Origin: Bacteroidota bacterium
GTDB lineage: Bacteria > Bacteroidota > Bacteroidia > Chitinophagales > Chitinophagaceae
Direction of reading: 5' to 3'
Assembly (NCBI GenBank): GCA_018268055.1
Contig: JAFDXF010000041.1
Coordinates: 1 to 64,000 of the forward strand
Length of the DNA stretch: 64,000 nt
The position numbers were made by a program, and so were the translations under genes. Each line of letters opens with the position of its first letter. The first letter of the stretch is position 1. Positions 1 through 8,725 of this stretch are shown piece after piece. The notes beneath the pieces were generated by a model. The model saw only the letters and a program-made list of their open reading frames with translations, made no database searches and was not told where the DNA came from.

Positions 1-90
1 AACTCTTTCAAAATTCCAAATCTGATTATCAATTAGTTGTAAAAAATATACGCAAGTTTTGTGTTTTGCGGATATTTAATATGCGCAGGT

Positions 91-345
91 TTACATATTG
101 TCTAATGGGCTTTTTACTTTTTTCAGGTCTTTTTGCCCTACCTGTGTGTATAACAGTGTGGTTTTGATGTTGTTATGCCCCAATAGCTGCTGAATGTAGC
201 TGATGTCTGTTCCGGCTTCGAGCAGGTGCGTAGCATAGCTGCCCGCATCTTACCAGCGTTAGTCTATTTGGAGACTCTGCTTACTTAAAAATAGTATTTG
301 TAAATTGTCTCGCCCTAAAGAGGGTTGATGTTTTGCCCTATCTAC
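91..345 (-). pseudogene. decayed 3' end of a tyrosine recombinase/integrase gene
   Basis: Read on the minus strand, 91-253 encodes the end of a phage-integrase family protein: [12 protein letters not shown], then [20 protein letters not shown], then a basic tail ending in PLDNM and a TAA stop at 91-93. This is the usual active-site pattern (H-x-x-R-H region, LGH, catalytic Tyr in the 'LYTQV' context). Immediately upstream the frame contains a TAA, and the preceding family-like residues (RARQFTNTIFK, then RLTLV) continue in another frame with a further stop, so at least one frameshift and one nonsense change are present. Everything N-terminal is missing, because the lpxC stop lies at 358. It is a non-functional remnant of a mobile-element or chromosomal recombinase. 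I infer that it marks an old insertion or rearrangement next to the lipid A genes. Confidence 0.75.
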
Positions 346-357
346 GAAGAATTAAAT

Positions 358-1767
358 TTAGCCTCTCTTTACAATCTGTGCCACCAAAATAGCTTCTGAG
401 CAAACTTTATTTCCTACATAGGTCGTTCCTTTCATTTCGCATATTCCTCTACGAATAGGGGCAATTAGCTCCATTTTCAAAACAAGTGTATCACCGGGGC
501 GTACCATATTTTTGAACTTACAATTGTCAATTTTTAAAAAATAAGTATCATGCTCTCCGCCGCCGCTTAAATTGATAGCTAAAATACCACCACATTGTGC
601 AAGCGCTTCTATCTGTAATACGCCGGGCATTACCGGATTGCCGGGAAAATGGCCTTGAAAAAACCATTCGTTGAAGGTTACATTTTTTATCCCTACAATA
701 TGTGTATCGCTCAATTCAATTACTTTGTCCACCAATGCAAAAGGATAACGATGAGGCAATGTTTTTTCAATAAACTGTTGATCGTAAACAGGTGGTTGAT
801 CCGGATTATAAACCGGTATTCCTTGTGTATGTTTATTTTTTTTGATGTGTTGTTTAATTTGCTTTGCAAACTCCACATTCGTACTATGCCCAGGCCTATT
901 AGCAATAATTCGGCCTTTAATCGGATAGCCAATCAGGGCCAAATCGCCAATGACGTCTAATAATTTGTGCCTGGCCGCTTCGTTTGGAAAACGCAGTTCC
1001 AGATTGTTGAGATAACCTTCGCTTTTTACTTCTATATTATCTTTATGAAAAACTTTTTTTAATCGGCTCATTTCTTGTTCGCCTACAGCCTTATCCACTA
1101 TTACTATTGCATTATTTATATCGCCTCCTTTGATCAAGTTATTATCCAGCAGCATTTCCAACTCGTGCAAAAAACAAAATGTACGACATGGTGCAATTTC
1201 GTCTTTAAATTCATTGATATGCTTTAGACCGGCGTGTTGTGTTCCTAATACCGGCGAATTAAAATCTATTAACGTGGTAACTTGATATTCCTTAGCAGGC
1301 ATTGCTACCATCTCTACCCTTTTTTTCTCATCATAATAGTAGATGTTATCATCAATACTATACCATATTTTAGCTGCATCCTGTTCCACAATTCCGGCAT
1401 CTTCAATAAGCTCTATAAAGGGCTGCGAACTTCCGTCCATAATCGGCATTTCAGGCCCGTTGATTTCTAAAAGACAATTGTCAACACCCATTCCTACCAA
1501 CGCTGCTAAAACATGCTCTACGGTACTCACTTTCACGCCATTAACTTCAAGCGTAGTACCACGGCTCACATCAGTTACCAAATCGCAATCGGCTTTTATA
1601 ATAGGCTGATGCGGTAAATCCACACGCTGAAACTGAAAGCCAAACCCCGGTGAAGCAGGATTTAATGTCAGGTCCACCATGGCGCCTGTGTGCAGGCCGG
1701 TTCCAGAAATACTTACTGATTTGCTGATTGTGTGCTGTTTGTCCGGATTGAATTGAGCAGTATTCAT
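358..1767 (-). CDS. lpxC/fabZ: bifunctional LpxC / FabZ: UDP-3-O-acyl-GlcNAc deacetylase fused to 3-hydroxyacyl-ACP dehydratase
   Basis: The N-terminal ~310 residues are LpxC, the zinc deacetylase that commits UDP-3-O-acyl-GlcNAc to lipid A synthesis. The C-terminal ~140 residues are FabZ, which dehydrates 3-hydroxyacyl-ACP. With the start used here (469 aa), zinc ligands are His85 (STVEHV), His267 and Asp271 (HKLLD), and the catalytic His294 lies in RPGHS. The FabZ catalytic residues are His339 (LPHRYPF) and Glu387 (QIEALAQ). The fusion is characteristic of Bacteroidota and couples two enzymes competing for the same 3-hydroxyacyl-ACP pool. The open frame extends upstream to ATG 1803 and TTG 1812. 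I chose ATG 1767 because the LpxC homology begins there and a TACCTTTG box at 1810-1817 would leave a normal leader; initiation at 1803 would need a leaderless message. lpxD follows the same pathway upstream. Confidence 0.95.
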   Translation of the reverse strand: MNTAQFNPDKQHTISKSVSISGTGLHTGAMVDLTLNPASPGFGFQFQRVDLPHQPIIKADCDLVTDVSRGTTLEVNGVKVSTVEHVLAALVGMGVDNCLLEINGPEMPIMDGSSQPFIELIEDAGIVEQDAAKIWYSIDDNIYYYDEKKRVEMVAMPAKEYQVTTLIDFNSPVLGTQHAGLKHINEFKDEIAPCRTFCFLHELEMLLDNNLIKGGDINNAIVIVDKAVGEQEMSRLKKVFHKDNIEVKSEGYLNNLELRFPNEAARHKLLDVIGDLALIGYPIKGRIIANRPGHSTNVEFAKQIKQHIKKNKHTQGIPVYNPDQPPVYDQQFIEKTLPHRYPFALVDKVIELSDTHIVGIKNVTFNEWFFQGHFPGNPVMPGVLQIEALAQCGGILAINLSGGGEHDTYFLKIDNCKFKNMVRPGDTLVLKMELIAPIRRGICEMKGTTYVGNKVCSEAILVAQIVKRG

Positions 1768-1809
1768 TCCGCCAATATATGGCTTTTTTTCTGTAGAAAT
1801 CATAGAGGG

Positions 1810-1817
1810 CAAAGGTA
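1810..1817 (-). promoter_or_regulatory. putative -7 promoter box (TACCTTTG) for lpxC/fabZ
   Basis: Perfect match to the Bacteroidota -7 consensus TAnnTTTG. It lies 42 nt before the chosen ATG at 1767 and only 6 nt before the alternative ATG at 1803. No clear -33 TTTG lies at the usual 19-21 nt spacing. Confidence 0.45.
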
Positions 1818-2136
1818 CAATTTAGACATCAAATGTTTATCTGTAAACAATTTGAACTTTTAGTTAATGTGTGAATGGAATAATAGAAAATATTTTAGGG
1901 CTGTCAGCTTTTAGTTTGCTATTCGGCCCCGAATGCTTTCGGGGAACCGGCTGTTCATTTCTACTCCGCCACAAAGGTCAATGCACAAAGTCTTCAGCGG
2001 GGTATTCATTTCCATCCGGCAGCTTTTGGGCAATAGAATCTATATTGATCAATGTGTAATTGGTGATTTTAGCATTGTAATTTCGGATGAGACAGCACAT
2101 AAAGCGTACTGATCCCCTTAAAACTTAAAAACCTTT
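1818..2136. other. 319-nt intergenic spacer between lpxD and lpxC/fabZ with a GC-rich hairpin
   Basis: I see no credible gene here. Around 1926-1945 there is a compact inverted repeat (CCCCGAA, 4-nt loop, TTCGGGG) with no T-run after it. About 110 nt of more GC-rich sequence follow and contrast with the AT-rich surroundings. A 62-codon plus-strand frame (1871-2059) crosses it but has neither a start context nor recognisable homology, so I do not call it. The GC-rich stretch could be a decayed dispersed intergenic repeat; this is inference only. Confidence 0.4.
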
Positions 2137-3186
2137 TTACGTTGTTTTCTCAGCCAATAATTGTTTCACTAAAACTTCCAACTCTTTTATTCTTTTTTCC
2201 ATTTCAGGAAGATTGCGTGCTATGGCTTGACTGCGTATTGCCTGATTGTATTCATAAGCAGGAGAGCCTGTAACGGCAACTCCGGGTGTTTTTAAAGATT
2301 TACCCAGACCTGCTTGTGCATTTATCTTTGAACCATCGCAAATATGAAGATGCCCTGCAATGCCGGCTTGTCCGCCTATCATCACTCCATTACCAATTTT
2401 AGTACTTCCACTGATTCCAGCTTGAGCAGCTATTACTGTGCTATGACCTACTTCTACATTGTGTGCTATCTGAATCAGGTTATCTAATTTGGCGCCACTT
2501 TTTATGATAGTAGAGCCAATCGTTGCACGATCTATGGTAGCATTAGCGCCTATTTCTACATTATCTTCAACTATTACATTACCTATTTGCGGCACTTTTT
2601 GAAGACTGCCATCGGCTTGAGGTGCAAATCCAAAACCATCGCTACCGATTACTGTACCGGCATGTAGAATAACATTACTACCTATTTTACAATCATGGTA
2701 TATTTTTACTCCGGCATGAATCACCGTGTTTTCACCTATGGAAACATGATTGCCTAAATAAACATTCGGATATATTTTAGTATTGTCACCGATTTTCACA
2801 TTTTCTCCCAGATAGGCAAATGCACCAACGAAAACATTTTGACCATAAACAGCAGTTTTAGAAATATAACTTGGCTCTTGTATTCCAGTCAGTTGTTGCT
2901 GTATGATTTCTTGATACTTGCTTAATAATGTTGCAAAAGCTGAATAGGCATCTGTTACTCGAATTAGTGTAGTCGATACAGGTTGCTTTAGTTCGTAAGT
3001 AGTATTTATAATTACAACAGAAGCTTTTGTAGTGTATAAGAAATCCTCGTATTTGGGATTTGCAAGAAAAGTAAGTTGGCCGGGTTGTGCTTCTTCAATT
3101 TTTCCGAAAGAAGAAACTACAGAACTGGCATCACCTTCTAATTGGCCATTAATGAGCAGTGCTATTTGAGAAGCCGGAAAAGTCAT
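2137..3186 (-). CDS. lpxD: LpxD, UDP-3-O-(3-hydroxyacyl)glucosamine N-acyltransferase
   Basis: The 349-residue protein transfers the second 3-hydroxyacyl chain from ACP to UDP-3-O-acyl-glucosamine, the step after LpxC in lipid A synthesis, as a cytoplasmic trimer. Residues 1-~100 form the uridine-binding N-terminal domain. Residues ~105-310 are a left-handed beta helix of hexapeptide repeats (for example IGDNTKI, IGENTVI, IGSNVI). The LpxD signature GSDGFGFAP is at 181-189, and the catalytic His is His242 in [11 protein letters not shown] short coiled-coil-like C terminus ([17 protein letters not shown]) ends the protein. Length is normal for the family. It is transcribed in the same direction as lpxC/fabZ, with a 319-nt spacer between them, so it may have its own promoter. 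Confidence 0.96.
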   Translation of the reverse strand: MTFPASQIALLINGQLEGDASSVVSSFGKIEEAQPGQLTFLANPKYEDFLYTTKASVVIINTTYELKQPVSTTLIRVTDAYSAFATLLSKYQEIIQQQLTGIQEPSYISKTAVYGQNVFVGAFAYLGENVKIGDNTKIYPNVYLGNHVSIGENTVIHAGVKIYHDCKIGSNVILHAGTVIGSDGFGFAPQADGSLQKVPQIGNVIVEDNVEIGANATIDRATIGSTIIKSGAKLDNLIQIAHNVEVGHSTVIAAQAGISGSTKIGNGVMIGGQAGIAGHLHICDGSKINAQAGLGKSLKTPGVAVTGSPAYEYNQAIRSQAIARNLPEMEKRIKELEVLVKQLLAEKTT

Positions 3187-3264
3187 ATAGTTAAGATGTA
3201 GTAAAGTAATGAATATCGTACAAACCGGCCTTTGGTGTGTGGCTAATCTGATTGATATGCTTGT

Positions 3265-4470
3265 TTATATTTTTAAATAACAAAAATAATATTTTTTAAC
3301 AGTGTCCTTCAGGTTTTGCTGAATCAAGGCATTGTCCACCAAGGAAATGTCTTTTACGCTTCCGTCTTTGAACAAGATGTTGATGCGTTCGTCTTTCGTG
3401 TTGTAAGTAGTATTACTTGCTTCGCCCGTAAAAACAAAATAGCCGGCTTCTTCTTCAGTGATATTTAAGACCGTTGCAATTTCTTGTTTTTTAAATTTTA
3501 TAAGATCTTGATCAAACGGCTCAGCTTGCAATTTTACTTTCAACAATTTTCTTTCTATTATAGAACGGCAAAGCATTGATAATATTTTGTCTTCATGTAT
3601 TTGCCAACTTTTAATGGCGCTCATCACATCATGGTCATCTAATTGACAAAATTCAAAGAGCCAATGTTGCACGCCTGCAGTAATTTTTTCTCCGCCTTCT
3701 AAAAAGATGGTAAGAAATGGTGAGGGCGCTTTGGCTTTTATCTCTTTTGCTCTTTTTAATATTTTTTGCAATACTTTTTCTGCTCCCAAAACTGTTTTAT
3801 GCAGATAGACTTGCCAATACATCAGTCGCCTGCTCAATAAAAATTTTTCAATGGAATAAATCGCTTTTTCCTCTACCATCAGATTGCCGTCTTTTACGGT
3901 CAGCATTTTTAATATTCGGTCATAGCCGATTACACCTTCTGCTACTCCAGTAAAAAAACTATCACGATTCAAATAGTCCATCCTGTCCACATCCAATTGT
4001 CCGGAGACTAATTGATGCAAGAATTGCTTTGGATAACTATCATTGAAAATTTCAATAGCAGTATTTAAAGCGCCGTCAAATTCTCTATTCAGTTGTTGCA
4101 TCAATAATAAAGAGATTTGTTCATGACTTACATCTTTGATCAACTCTTCTTCCAAAGCGTGTGAGAAAGGGCCGTGGCCAATATCGTGCAAGAGAATCGC
4201 AATCTTTGCGCCCCATTCTTCATCGGCTGTAATGTCGATCCCCTTGCTCTTCAGTTCGGCAAGTGCAATACACATTAAATGATATGCACCCAAGGAATGG
4301 TGCAAGCGTGTATGAACTGCCCCCGGATATACCAAGTGTGCGAAAGCCATTTGATGAATATTTCTCAACCGCTGATACACAGGGTGTGCAATGACTTTTA
4401 AAATCAAATGATTGTCAATGGTAATAAATCCATATACCGGGTCGTTTATAATTTTTCTATTTGATAACAT
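3265..4470 (-). CDS. HD-domain phosphohydrolase (dNTPase/SAMHD1-like family)
   Basis: This 401-residue protein belongs to the HD-superfamily group related to dGTP triphosphohydrolases and SAMHD1. Metal-binding residues are visible as RLHHSLGAYH (His57/His58), LLHDIGHGPFSH (His95-Asp96, His99, His104) and DRMDYLNRDSFFTG, a motif typical of this subfamily. It probably hydrolyses a nucleotide triphosphate or another phosphoester; the substrate cannot be read from the sequence. The open frame extends to 4509, but MLSNRKIINDPVYG at 4470 is the family-like N terminus, and a TACTTTTG box at 4499-4506 sits 28 nt before it. The gene diverges from porX, so the two share a 165-nt promoter region. Confidence 0.88.
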   Translation of the reverse strand: MLSNRKIINDPVYGFITIDNHLILKVIAHPVYQRLRNIHQMAFAHLVYPGAVHTRLHHSLGAYHLMCIALAELKSKGIDITADEEWGAKIAILLHDIGHGPFSHALEEELIKDVSHEQISLLLMQQLNREFDGALNTAIEIFNDSYPKQFLHQLVSGQLDVDRMDYLNRDSFFTGVAEGVIGYDRILKMLTVKDGNLMVEEKAIYSIEKFLLSRRLMYWQVYLHKTVLGAEKVLQKILKRAKEIKAKAPSPFLTIFLEGGEKITAGVQHWLFEFCQLDDHDVMSAIKSWQIHEDKILSMLCRSIIERKLLKVKLQAEPFDQDLIKFKKQEIATVLNITEEEAGYFVFTGEASNTTYNTKDERINILFKDGSVKDISLVDNALIQQNLKDTVKKYYFCYLKI

Positions 4471-4498
4471 TGTTGCTTTTTTGTTAAAGGCAAGACAG

Positions 4499-4506
4499 CA
4501 AAAGTA
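4499..4506 (-). promoter_or_regulatory. putative -7 promoter box (TACTTTTG) for the HD phosphohydrolase gene
   Basis: Perfect TAnnTTTG match on the minus strand, 28 nt before ATG 4470. It lies inside the longer open frame, which supports the shorter start. No convincing -33 element was found. Confidence 0.45.
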
Positions 4507-4564
4507 CAAAGCAGGAATTTAATACGCTACATTTGAGGGATACTATAAAATTGTAATGTTTTTC

Positions 4565-4572
4565 TAATTTTG
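4565..4572 (+). promoter_or_regulatory. putative -7 promoter box (TAATTTTG) for porX
   Basis: Perfect TAnnTTTG match in the region shared with the divergent HD-domain gene, 63 nt before the porX ATG. No clear -33 box is at the proper spacing. Confidence 0.4.
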
Positions 4573-4635
4573 AAAAGAAGTATAAATTGTAGTACACAGT
4601 ATTTTAAAACAACGGTTTAAACAATAAAATAATTC

Positions 4636-6192
4636 ATGGCTATAGCAAAAATTATATGGGTGGACGATGAAATTGAAAGCCTGCAATCGCAAAAACTATT
4701 TTTAGAAAACAAAGGATATGAGGTACAGACTTTTACCAATGGCTTTGATGCGATAGATTATGTAAAAGAAAATGCAGTAGATGTAGTTTTGATAGATGAA
4801 AGTATGCCGGGTATTACCGGTTTGGAAACTTTGGCAAAAATTAAAGAGATCAAGCAAACACTACCGGTGGTGCTCATCACTAAAAATGAAACAGAAAACT
4901 TGATGGACGACGCTATTGGTTCTCAAATAAGCGATTACTTGATAAAACCTGTAAACCCCAATCAAGTTTGGCTCAGCCTCAAAAAAATAATTGACAATAA
5001 AAGATTGGTTGCCGAAAAAACTACTACGGCTTATCAGCAGCAGTTTCGCAATCTATTTATGGCGCTCAACAGCAATCCGGATTACAATGAGTGGATGGAT
5101 ATTTATAAAAAATTAGTGTATTGGGAATTAGAGATGCAAAAAAGTGATAGCCCTGAAATGCGAGAAGTGTTACAAAGTCAGAAAGGAGAAGCCAATACAG
5201 AATTTTTCAAATTTATTTCTAAAAACTATGCTTCATGGATTTTGCCAAAAAATAATGACAGCCCGGTGATGAGCCATACGCTTTTTCAAAGCAAAGTGTT
5301 GCCACATGTTGAGCCGGGGGTGCCTTTGTTTTTTATATTGATCGACAATCTTCGATTTGATCAGTGGAAAGCAATACAACCCAAATTTGCCGAGAACTTC
5401 AGAATACAAGAAGAAGAATGTTTTTATAGCATTCTACCTACTGCTACACAATATGCACGCAATGCAATTTTTGCCGGGATGCTCCCAATAGAAATTGAAA
5501 AAAAATTTCCTACTCAATGGAAAAATGATGATGAAGAAGGCGGAAAAAATTTGCATGAAGAAGAATTTTTCAGAGCACAGCTAAAGCGTTTGGGAAAGGG
5601 CGCTCTTAAAGTTTCTTATACCAAAGTAGTCAACAATCAAGCAGGCCTCGATTTGGTAAACAACATCCACAACTTGCTCAGCAATGATCTAAATGTAATT
5701 GTGTACAACTTTGTTGATATGCTCAGTCATGCACGTACAGAGATGGAAGTATTGAAAGAGTTGGCAAGTGATGAAATGAGTTATCGCAGCATCACCGCAA
5801 GCTGGTTTGAGCATTCACCTTTACATCAAGCATTGAAAAAAATAGCCGATAAAAAAATCAGCATTGTTTTGGCAACCGATCATGGAAGTACAAGGGTGAA
5901 AACACCCTGCAAAGTAGTGGGTGATAAACAAACAACCACAAACCTTCGGTACAAACACGGACGCAATTTAAACTATGAACACAAAGAAGTATTGGCCTTT
6001 CGTGATCCTCGCGAAGCAGGCTTACCGGTGCCCACAGTTAATTCATCATACATCTTTGCGCGGGAAGATAATTTTCTCTGTTATCCCAATAACTACAATT
6101 ACTATGTGAATTTTTATAAAAACACCTTTCAGCATGGCGGCGTAAGTTTGGAAGAAATGATTGTACCGGTTATAAAAATGGAGAGTAAATAA
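4636..6192 (+). CDS. porX: PorX, response regulator with PglZ-type phosphoesterase domain, T9SS regulator
   Basis: The 518-residue protein has an N-terminal receiver domain (residues ~1-120; acidic pocket WVDDE, phospho-acceptor Asp54 in VLIDESMPG, conserved Lys104 in LIKPVNP). A helical linker follows, then a C-terminal PglZ/alkaline-phosphatase-like domain from ~215 (PLFFILIDNLRFDQW, ATDHGSTRVKTP, KHGRNL). This REC-PglZ architecture is that of PorX, which with the kinase PorY controls type IX secretion genes in Porphyromonas and has an oligonucleotide/phosphodiesterase activity in its C-terminal domain. No PorY or T9SS core gene is in the window, but two likely T9SS cargo proteins (8852 and 13644) lie downstream. 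The PglZ domain could suggest a BREX-type defence role, but the fused receiver domain and absence of other BREX genes argue against that. Confidence 0.93.
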   Translation: MAIAKIIWVDDEIESLQSQKLFLENKGYEVQTFTNGFDAIDYVKENAVDVVLIDESMPGITGLETLAKIKEIKQTLPVVLITKNETENLMDDAIGSQISDYLIKPVNPNQVWLSLKKIIDNKRLVAEKTTTAYQQQFRNLFMALNSNPDYNEWMDIYKKLVYWELEMQKSDSPEMREVLQSQKGEANTEFFKFISKNYASWILPKNNDSPVMSHTLFQSKVLPHVEPGVPLFFILIDNLRFDQWKAIQPKFAENFRIQEEECFYSILPTATQYARNAIFAGMLPIEIEKKFPTQWKNDDEEGGKNLHEEEFFRAQLKRLGKGALKVSYTKVVNNQAGLDLVNNIHNLLSNDLNVIVYNFVDMLSHARTEMEVLKELASDEMSYRSITASWFEHSPLHQALKKIADKKISIVLATDHGSTRVKTPCKVVGDKQTTTNLRYKHGRNLNYEHKEVLAFRDPREAGLPVPTVNSSYIFAREDNFLCYPNNYNYYVNFYKNTFQHGGVSLEEMIVPVIKMESK

Positions 6193-6323
6193 ACTGTATT
6201 TGACCCTTACAAGAAAATGCCCACATTTGTGGATAAGAAAAACGGGTTAAAATAAGGGAGTATGTAGTTTCGCTTTCACAAGAAAATATTATTGAAAAAA
6301 GATTACCTGCAGATTCATCAACT

Positions 6324-6602
6324 ATGAAATATACACAGACTAACTTAGATAAATTGGAAGCGATACCAGAACAGGCAGGATATGTTTTACGTTATGAACG
6401 AGGAACTTTTCAGAGTGGCTATTGTATTCTGGAGCAAAAAAAAGTAGTCGTACTCAATAAATTCCTGCAAACAGAAGGGCGTATCAATACATTACTTGAC
6501 TTAATACCTCAATTAACGATTGATACCACTTTATTACATGCTGAAGCAGAAAAACTGTATCGAGAAATTATTGCGAAACTGGAGATAGAAGGTCAGCATT
6601 GA
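6324..6602 (+). CDS. hypothetical protein, 92 residues
   Basis: I do not recognise this family. The frame reads as a plausible soluble mixed alpha/beta protein: a beta-rich first half (AGYVLRYERGTFQSGYCILEQKKVVVLNKF) and a helical second half (AEAEKLYREIIAKLEIEG) with no membrane segment, signal peptide or cysteine pair. It is preceded by a 131-nt spacer after porX and followed 43 nt later by the metallo-beta-lactamase-fold gene, so it may be cotranscribed with that gene. The amino-acid composition is natural and no better frame overlaps it. I judge it a real small gene of unknown function. Confidence 0.7.
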   Translation: MKYTQTNLDKLEAIPEQAGYVLRYERGTFQSGYCILEQKKVVVLNKFLQTEGRINTLLDLIPQLTIDTTLLHAEAEKLYREIIAKLEIEGQH

Positions 6603-6645
6603 TATTGCTTTTCATCATTCTCTTATTTCACTTTATTTTTACAAA

Positions 6646-7425
6646 GTGAAATTTCCCCCATTAAAAATTACTTTACTTGGTACAGGCACCAGCACCGGAG
6701 TGCCCATGATTGGTTGTCATTGCGAAGTATGCACATCTACCGATAAAAAAGATAAAAGACTACGCACTAGTGTTTTAATACAATCATCAACAACAACAAT
6801 TGTGGTTGATGCCGGACCCGATTTTCGATATCAAATGTTGAGAGCAGGTGTAGAAAAATTAGATGCTGTACTATTAACACATCCACACAAAGATCATCTT
6901 GCCGGATTGGATGACATAAGAGCATTTAATTTTTTTATGAAAAAGGCTGTTAAGATTTATGCTAATGCTTTGACAGAAGAAGCAGTGCGACGTGATTTCT
7001 ATTACGCATTTGCCGATACAAAATATCCGGGCATTCCTGAATTTGATTTGAACACCATTACAGACCAACCTTTTATGGTGGGCGATATCCCTGTAATGCC
7101 TATTTTAGTTTGGCATTTAAAAATGCCGGTACTTGGATTTCGCTTTGGAAATTTTACGTACATCACCGATGCCAACAGAATTGAAGAGTCGGAGAAGGAT
7201 AAAATCAGAGGTAGCCAAATGATGGTAATAAATGCTTTAAGAAAACATCAACATATTTCCCATTTTACACTTGGTGAAGCCATTGAACTTTCTCAAGAAC
7301 TTGGAATAAAAGAAACTTGGTTCACACATATATCTCATCAATTGGGACTGCATAAGATTGTAGATGCAGAACTGCCTGTTGGTATGCATTTATCGTATGA
7401 TGGGCTCATAATTCAGCAGAAATAA
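6646..7425 (+). CDS. MBL-fold metallo-hydrolase (PhnP/RNase Z-like phosphodiesterase family)
   Basis: The 259-residue protein has the metallo-beta-lactamase signature THPHKDHLAGLDD (His79, His81, Asp83, His84) preceded by a TGTSTGVPMIGC segment and IVVDAGPDFR. This places it with the PhnP-like phosphodiesterases (cyclic phosphate or nucleotide phosphodiesterase family), not with antibiotic lactamases. The CHCEVC segment (Cys24, His25, Cys26, Cys29) resembles the extra zinc site seen in PhnP-type enzymes. A late His in WFTHISHQLG completes the metal site. The start is GTG at 6646, since no ATG is available close to the conserved N terminus. A strong hairpin with a T-run lies 111 nt past the stop. 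The physiological substrate is unknown. Confidence 0.87.
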   Translation: MKFPPLKITLLGTGTSTGVPMIGCHCEVCTSTDKKDKRLRTSVLIQSSTTTIVVDAGPDFRYQMLRAGVEKLDAVLLTHPHKDHLAGLDDIRAFNFFMKKAVKIYANALTEEAVRRDFYYAFADTKYPGIPEFDLNTITDQPFMVGDIPVMPILVWHLKMPVLGFRFGNFTYITDANRIEESEKDKIRGSQMMVINALRKHQHISHFTLGEAIELSQELGIKETWFTHISHQLGLHKIVDAELPVGMHLSYDGLIIQQK

Positions 7426-7536
7426 AAAATATTTTTCAAGAAAAACGAACATCTGTTAGTTTGTATTAAAAAACTACTATATTGCACCGCTTTTTGAAGC
7501 ACCCAAACTAACTGCTATTGCTTGCTAATCACTACG

Positions 7537-7572
7537 CTATGCCATTCTAATTAGAGTGGCATAGTATTTTTT
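7537..7572 (+). terminator. Rho-independent terminator-like hairpin
   Basis: A 12-bp stem with one mismatch (left arm 7537-7549, right arm 7552-7564, minimal AATT-type loop) is followed by TATTTTTT. It fits a terminator for the MBL-fold gene. It ends only 13 nt before the acyl-CoA dehydrogenase ATG, so it would also lie in the leader of any read-through transcript. Confidence 0.65.
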
Positions 7573-7585
7573 AAATGAACGGTTT

Positions 7586-8725
7586 ATGAATTTTCAAATA
7601 TCAGAACTTACAGAACAAGTAGCCCAAACTGCCAAAGATTTTGCCTTACAGCATATAAAACCCCATTTGATGGAGTGGGATGAAAGTCAGGAGTTTCCGG
7701 TTCATATATTTAAGGAAATGGGAAAGCTCGGAATGATGGGCGTATTGGTACCTGAAGAATATGGCGGTGCAGGTCTTTCTTATTTTGAATACAAAGCCAT
7801 TATAGAAGAAGTAGCAAAAGTTTGTGGCTCTATAGGTTTAAGTGTGGCTGCACATAATTCATTATGTACCGGGCATATATTGTATTTTGGTAATGATGAA
7901 CAAAAGAAAAGATGGTTACCAAAATTGGCAACTGCCGAATGGATTGGCGCTTGGGGGCTTACTGAGGCTAACACAGGAAGTGATGCCGGCAATATGCAAT
8001 GCACAGCAGTAAAAGATGGAAATGATTGGATAATCAATGGTACAAAAAACTGGATTACACACGGTAAGACCGGAGATATTGCCGTAGTCATTTGCCGCAC
8101 CGGTGAACCAAGAGCAAAAAACAATTCAACTGCATTCGTAGTAGAAAGAGGAACAAAAGGGTTTAACGGGGGGAAAAAAGAAAATAAATTAGGCATGCGT
8201 GCCAGCGAAACAGCTGAAATGATTTTTGATAATTGTCGTATATCAGATGCAAACAGATTGGGCGAAGTAGGTGATGGATTTAAACAAGCAATGAAAATAT
8301 TAGACGGAGGAAGAATTTCGATAGCCTCTCTTTCATTGGGTATTGCAAAAGGTGCTTATGAAGCAGCTTTGAAGTATGCTCAGGAAAGACATCAGTTTGG
8401 TCAACCGATTTCCAATTTTCAAGGCATTTCGTTCAAACTGGCAGATATGGCAACTGAAATAATGGCTTCTGAACTATTGATATTACAATCCTGCGATTTA
8501 AAAGAACGCAAGCAACCGATGACAAAACAAGCCGCCATGGCAAAATACTACGCCAGTGAAGTGGCAGTAAAAGTAGCCAATGATGCGGTACAAATTTTTG
8601 GAGGTTATGGTTACACTAAAGACTTTCCGGTCGAAAAACATTATCGTGATGCAAAACTTTGCACCATTGGAGAAGGGACAAGTGAAATCCAAAAATTAGT
8701 CATAAGTAGAGAGGTTTTGAGATAG
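7586..8725 (+). CDS. acyl-CoA dehydrogenase
   Basis: This 379-residue flavoenzyme catalyses alpha,beta-dehydrogenation of an acyl-CoA in fatty-acid or branched-chain amino-acid breakdown, passing electrons to ETF. Visible family signatures are GAWGLTEANTGSDAGN (FAD/substrate-binding), GMRASETAEMIFDNCRI, the region QFGQPISNFQ, and the C-terminal IFGGYGYTKDFPVEKHYRDAK followed by IGEGTSEIQKLVISRE. The catalytic Glu is expected at ~362 in IGEGTSEIQ, as in short/medium-chain and butyryl-CoA dehydrogenases. Length is normal. The chain-length preference cannot be deduced. It stands alone, with no ETF or thiolase gene nearby, and a terminator-like hairpin ends 13 nt before its ATG. Confidence 0.94.
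   Translation: MNFQISELTEQVAQTAKDFALQHIKPHLMEWDESQEFPVHIFKEMGKLGMMGVLVPEEYGGAGLSYFEYKAIIEEVAKVCGSIGLSVAAHNSLCTGHILYFGNDEQKKRWLPKLATAEWIGAWGLTEANTGSDAGNMQCTAVKDGNDWIINGTKNWITHGKTGDIAVVICRTGEPRAKNNSTAFVVERGTKGFNGGKKENKLGMRASETAEMIFDNCRISDANRLGEVGDGFKQAMKILDGGRISIASLSLGIAKGAYEAALKYAQERHQFGQPISNFQGISFKLADMATEIMASELLILQSCDLKERKQPMTKQAAMAKYYASEVAVKVANDAVQIFGGYGYTKDFPVEKHYRDAKLCTIGEGTSEIQKLVISREVLR

Noticed and set aside
1871..2059. 62-codon plus-strand frame in the lpxD-lpxC spacer
   Set aside because: No plausible start context, no homology that I can recognise, and it crosses a hairpin-containing non-coding segment. It reads as chance frame in a GC-richer patch.
4636..6192. PglZ-domain protein near a restriction system as a BREX-type defence gene
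   Set aside because: The protein has an N-terminal receiver domain with all phosphorylation residues, so it is PorX. No brxA, brxC, pglX or other BREX genes are near, and the restriction operon is 40 kb away.
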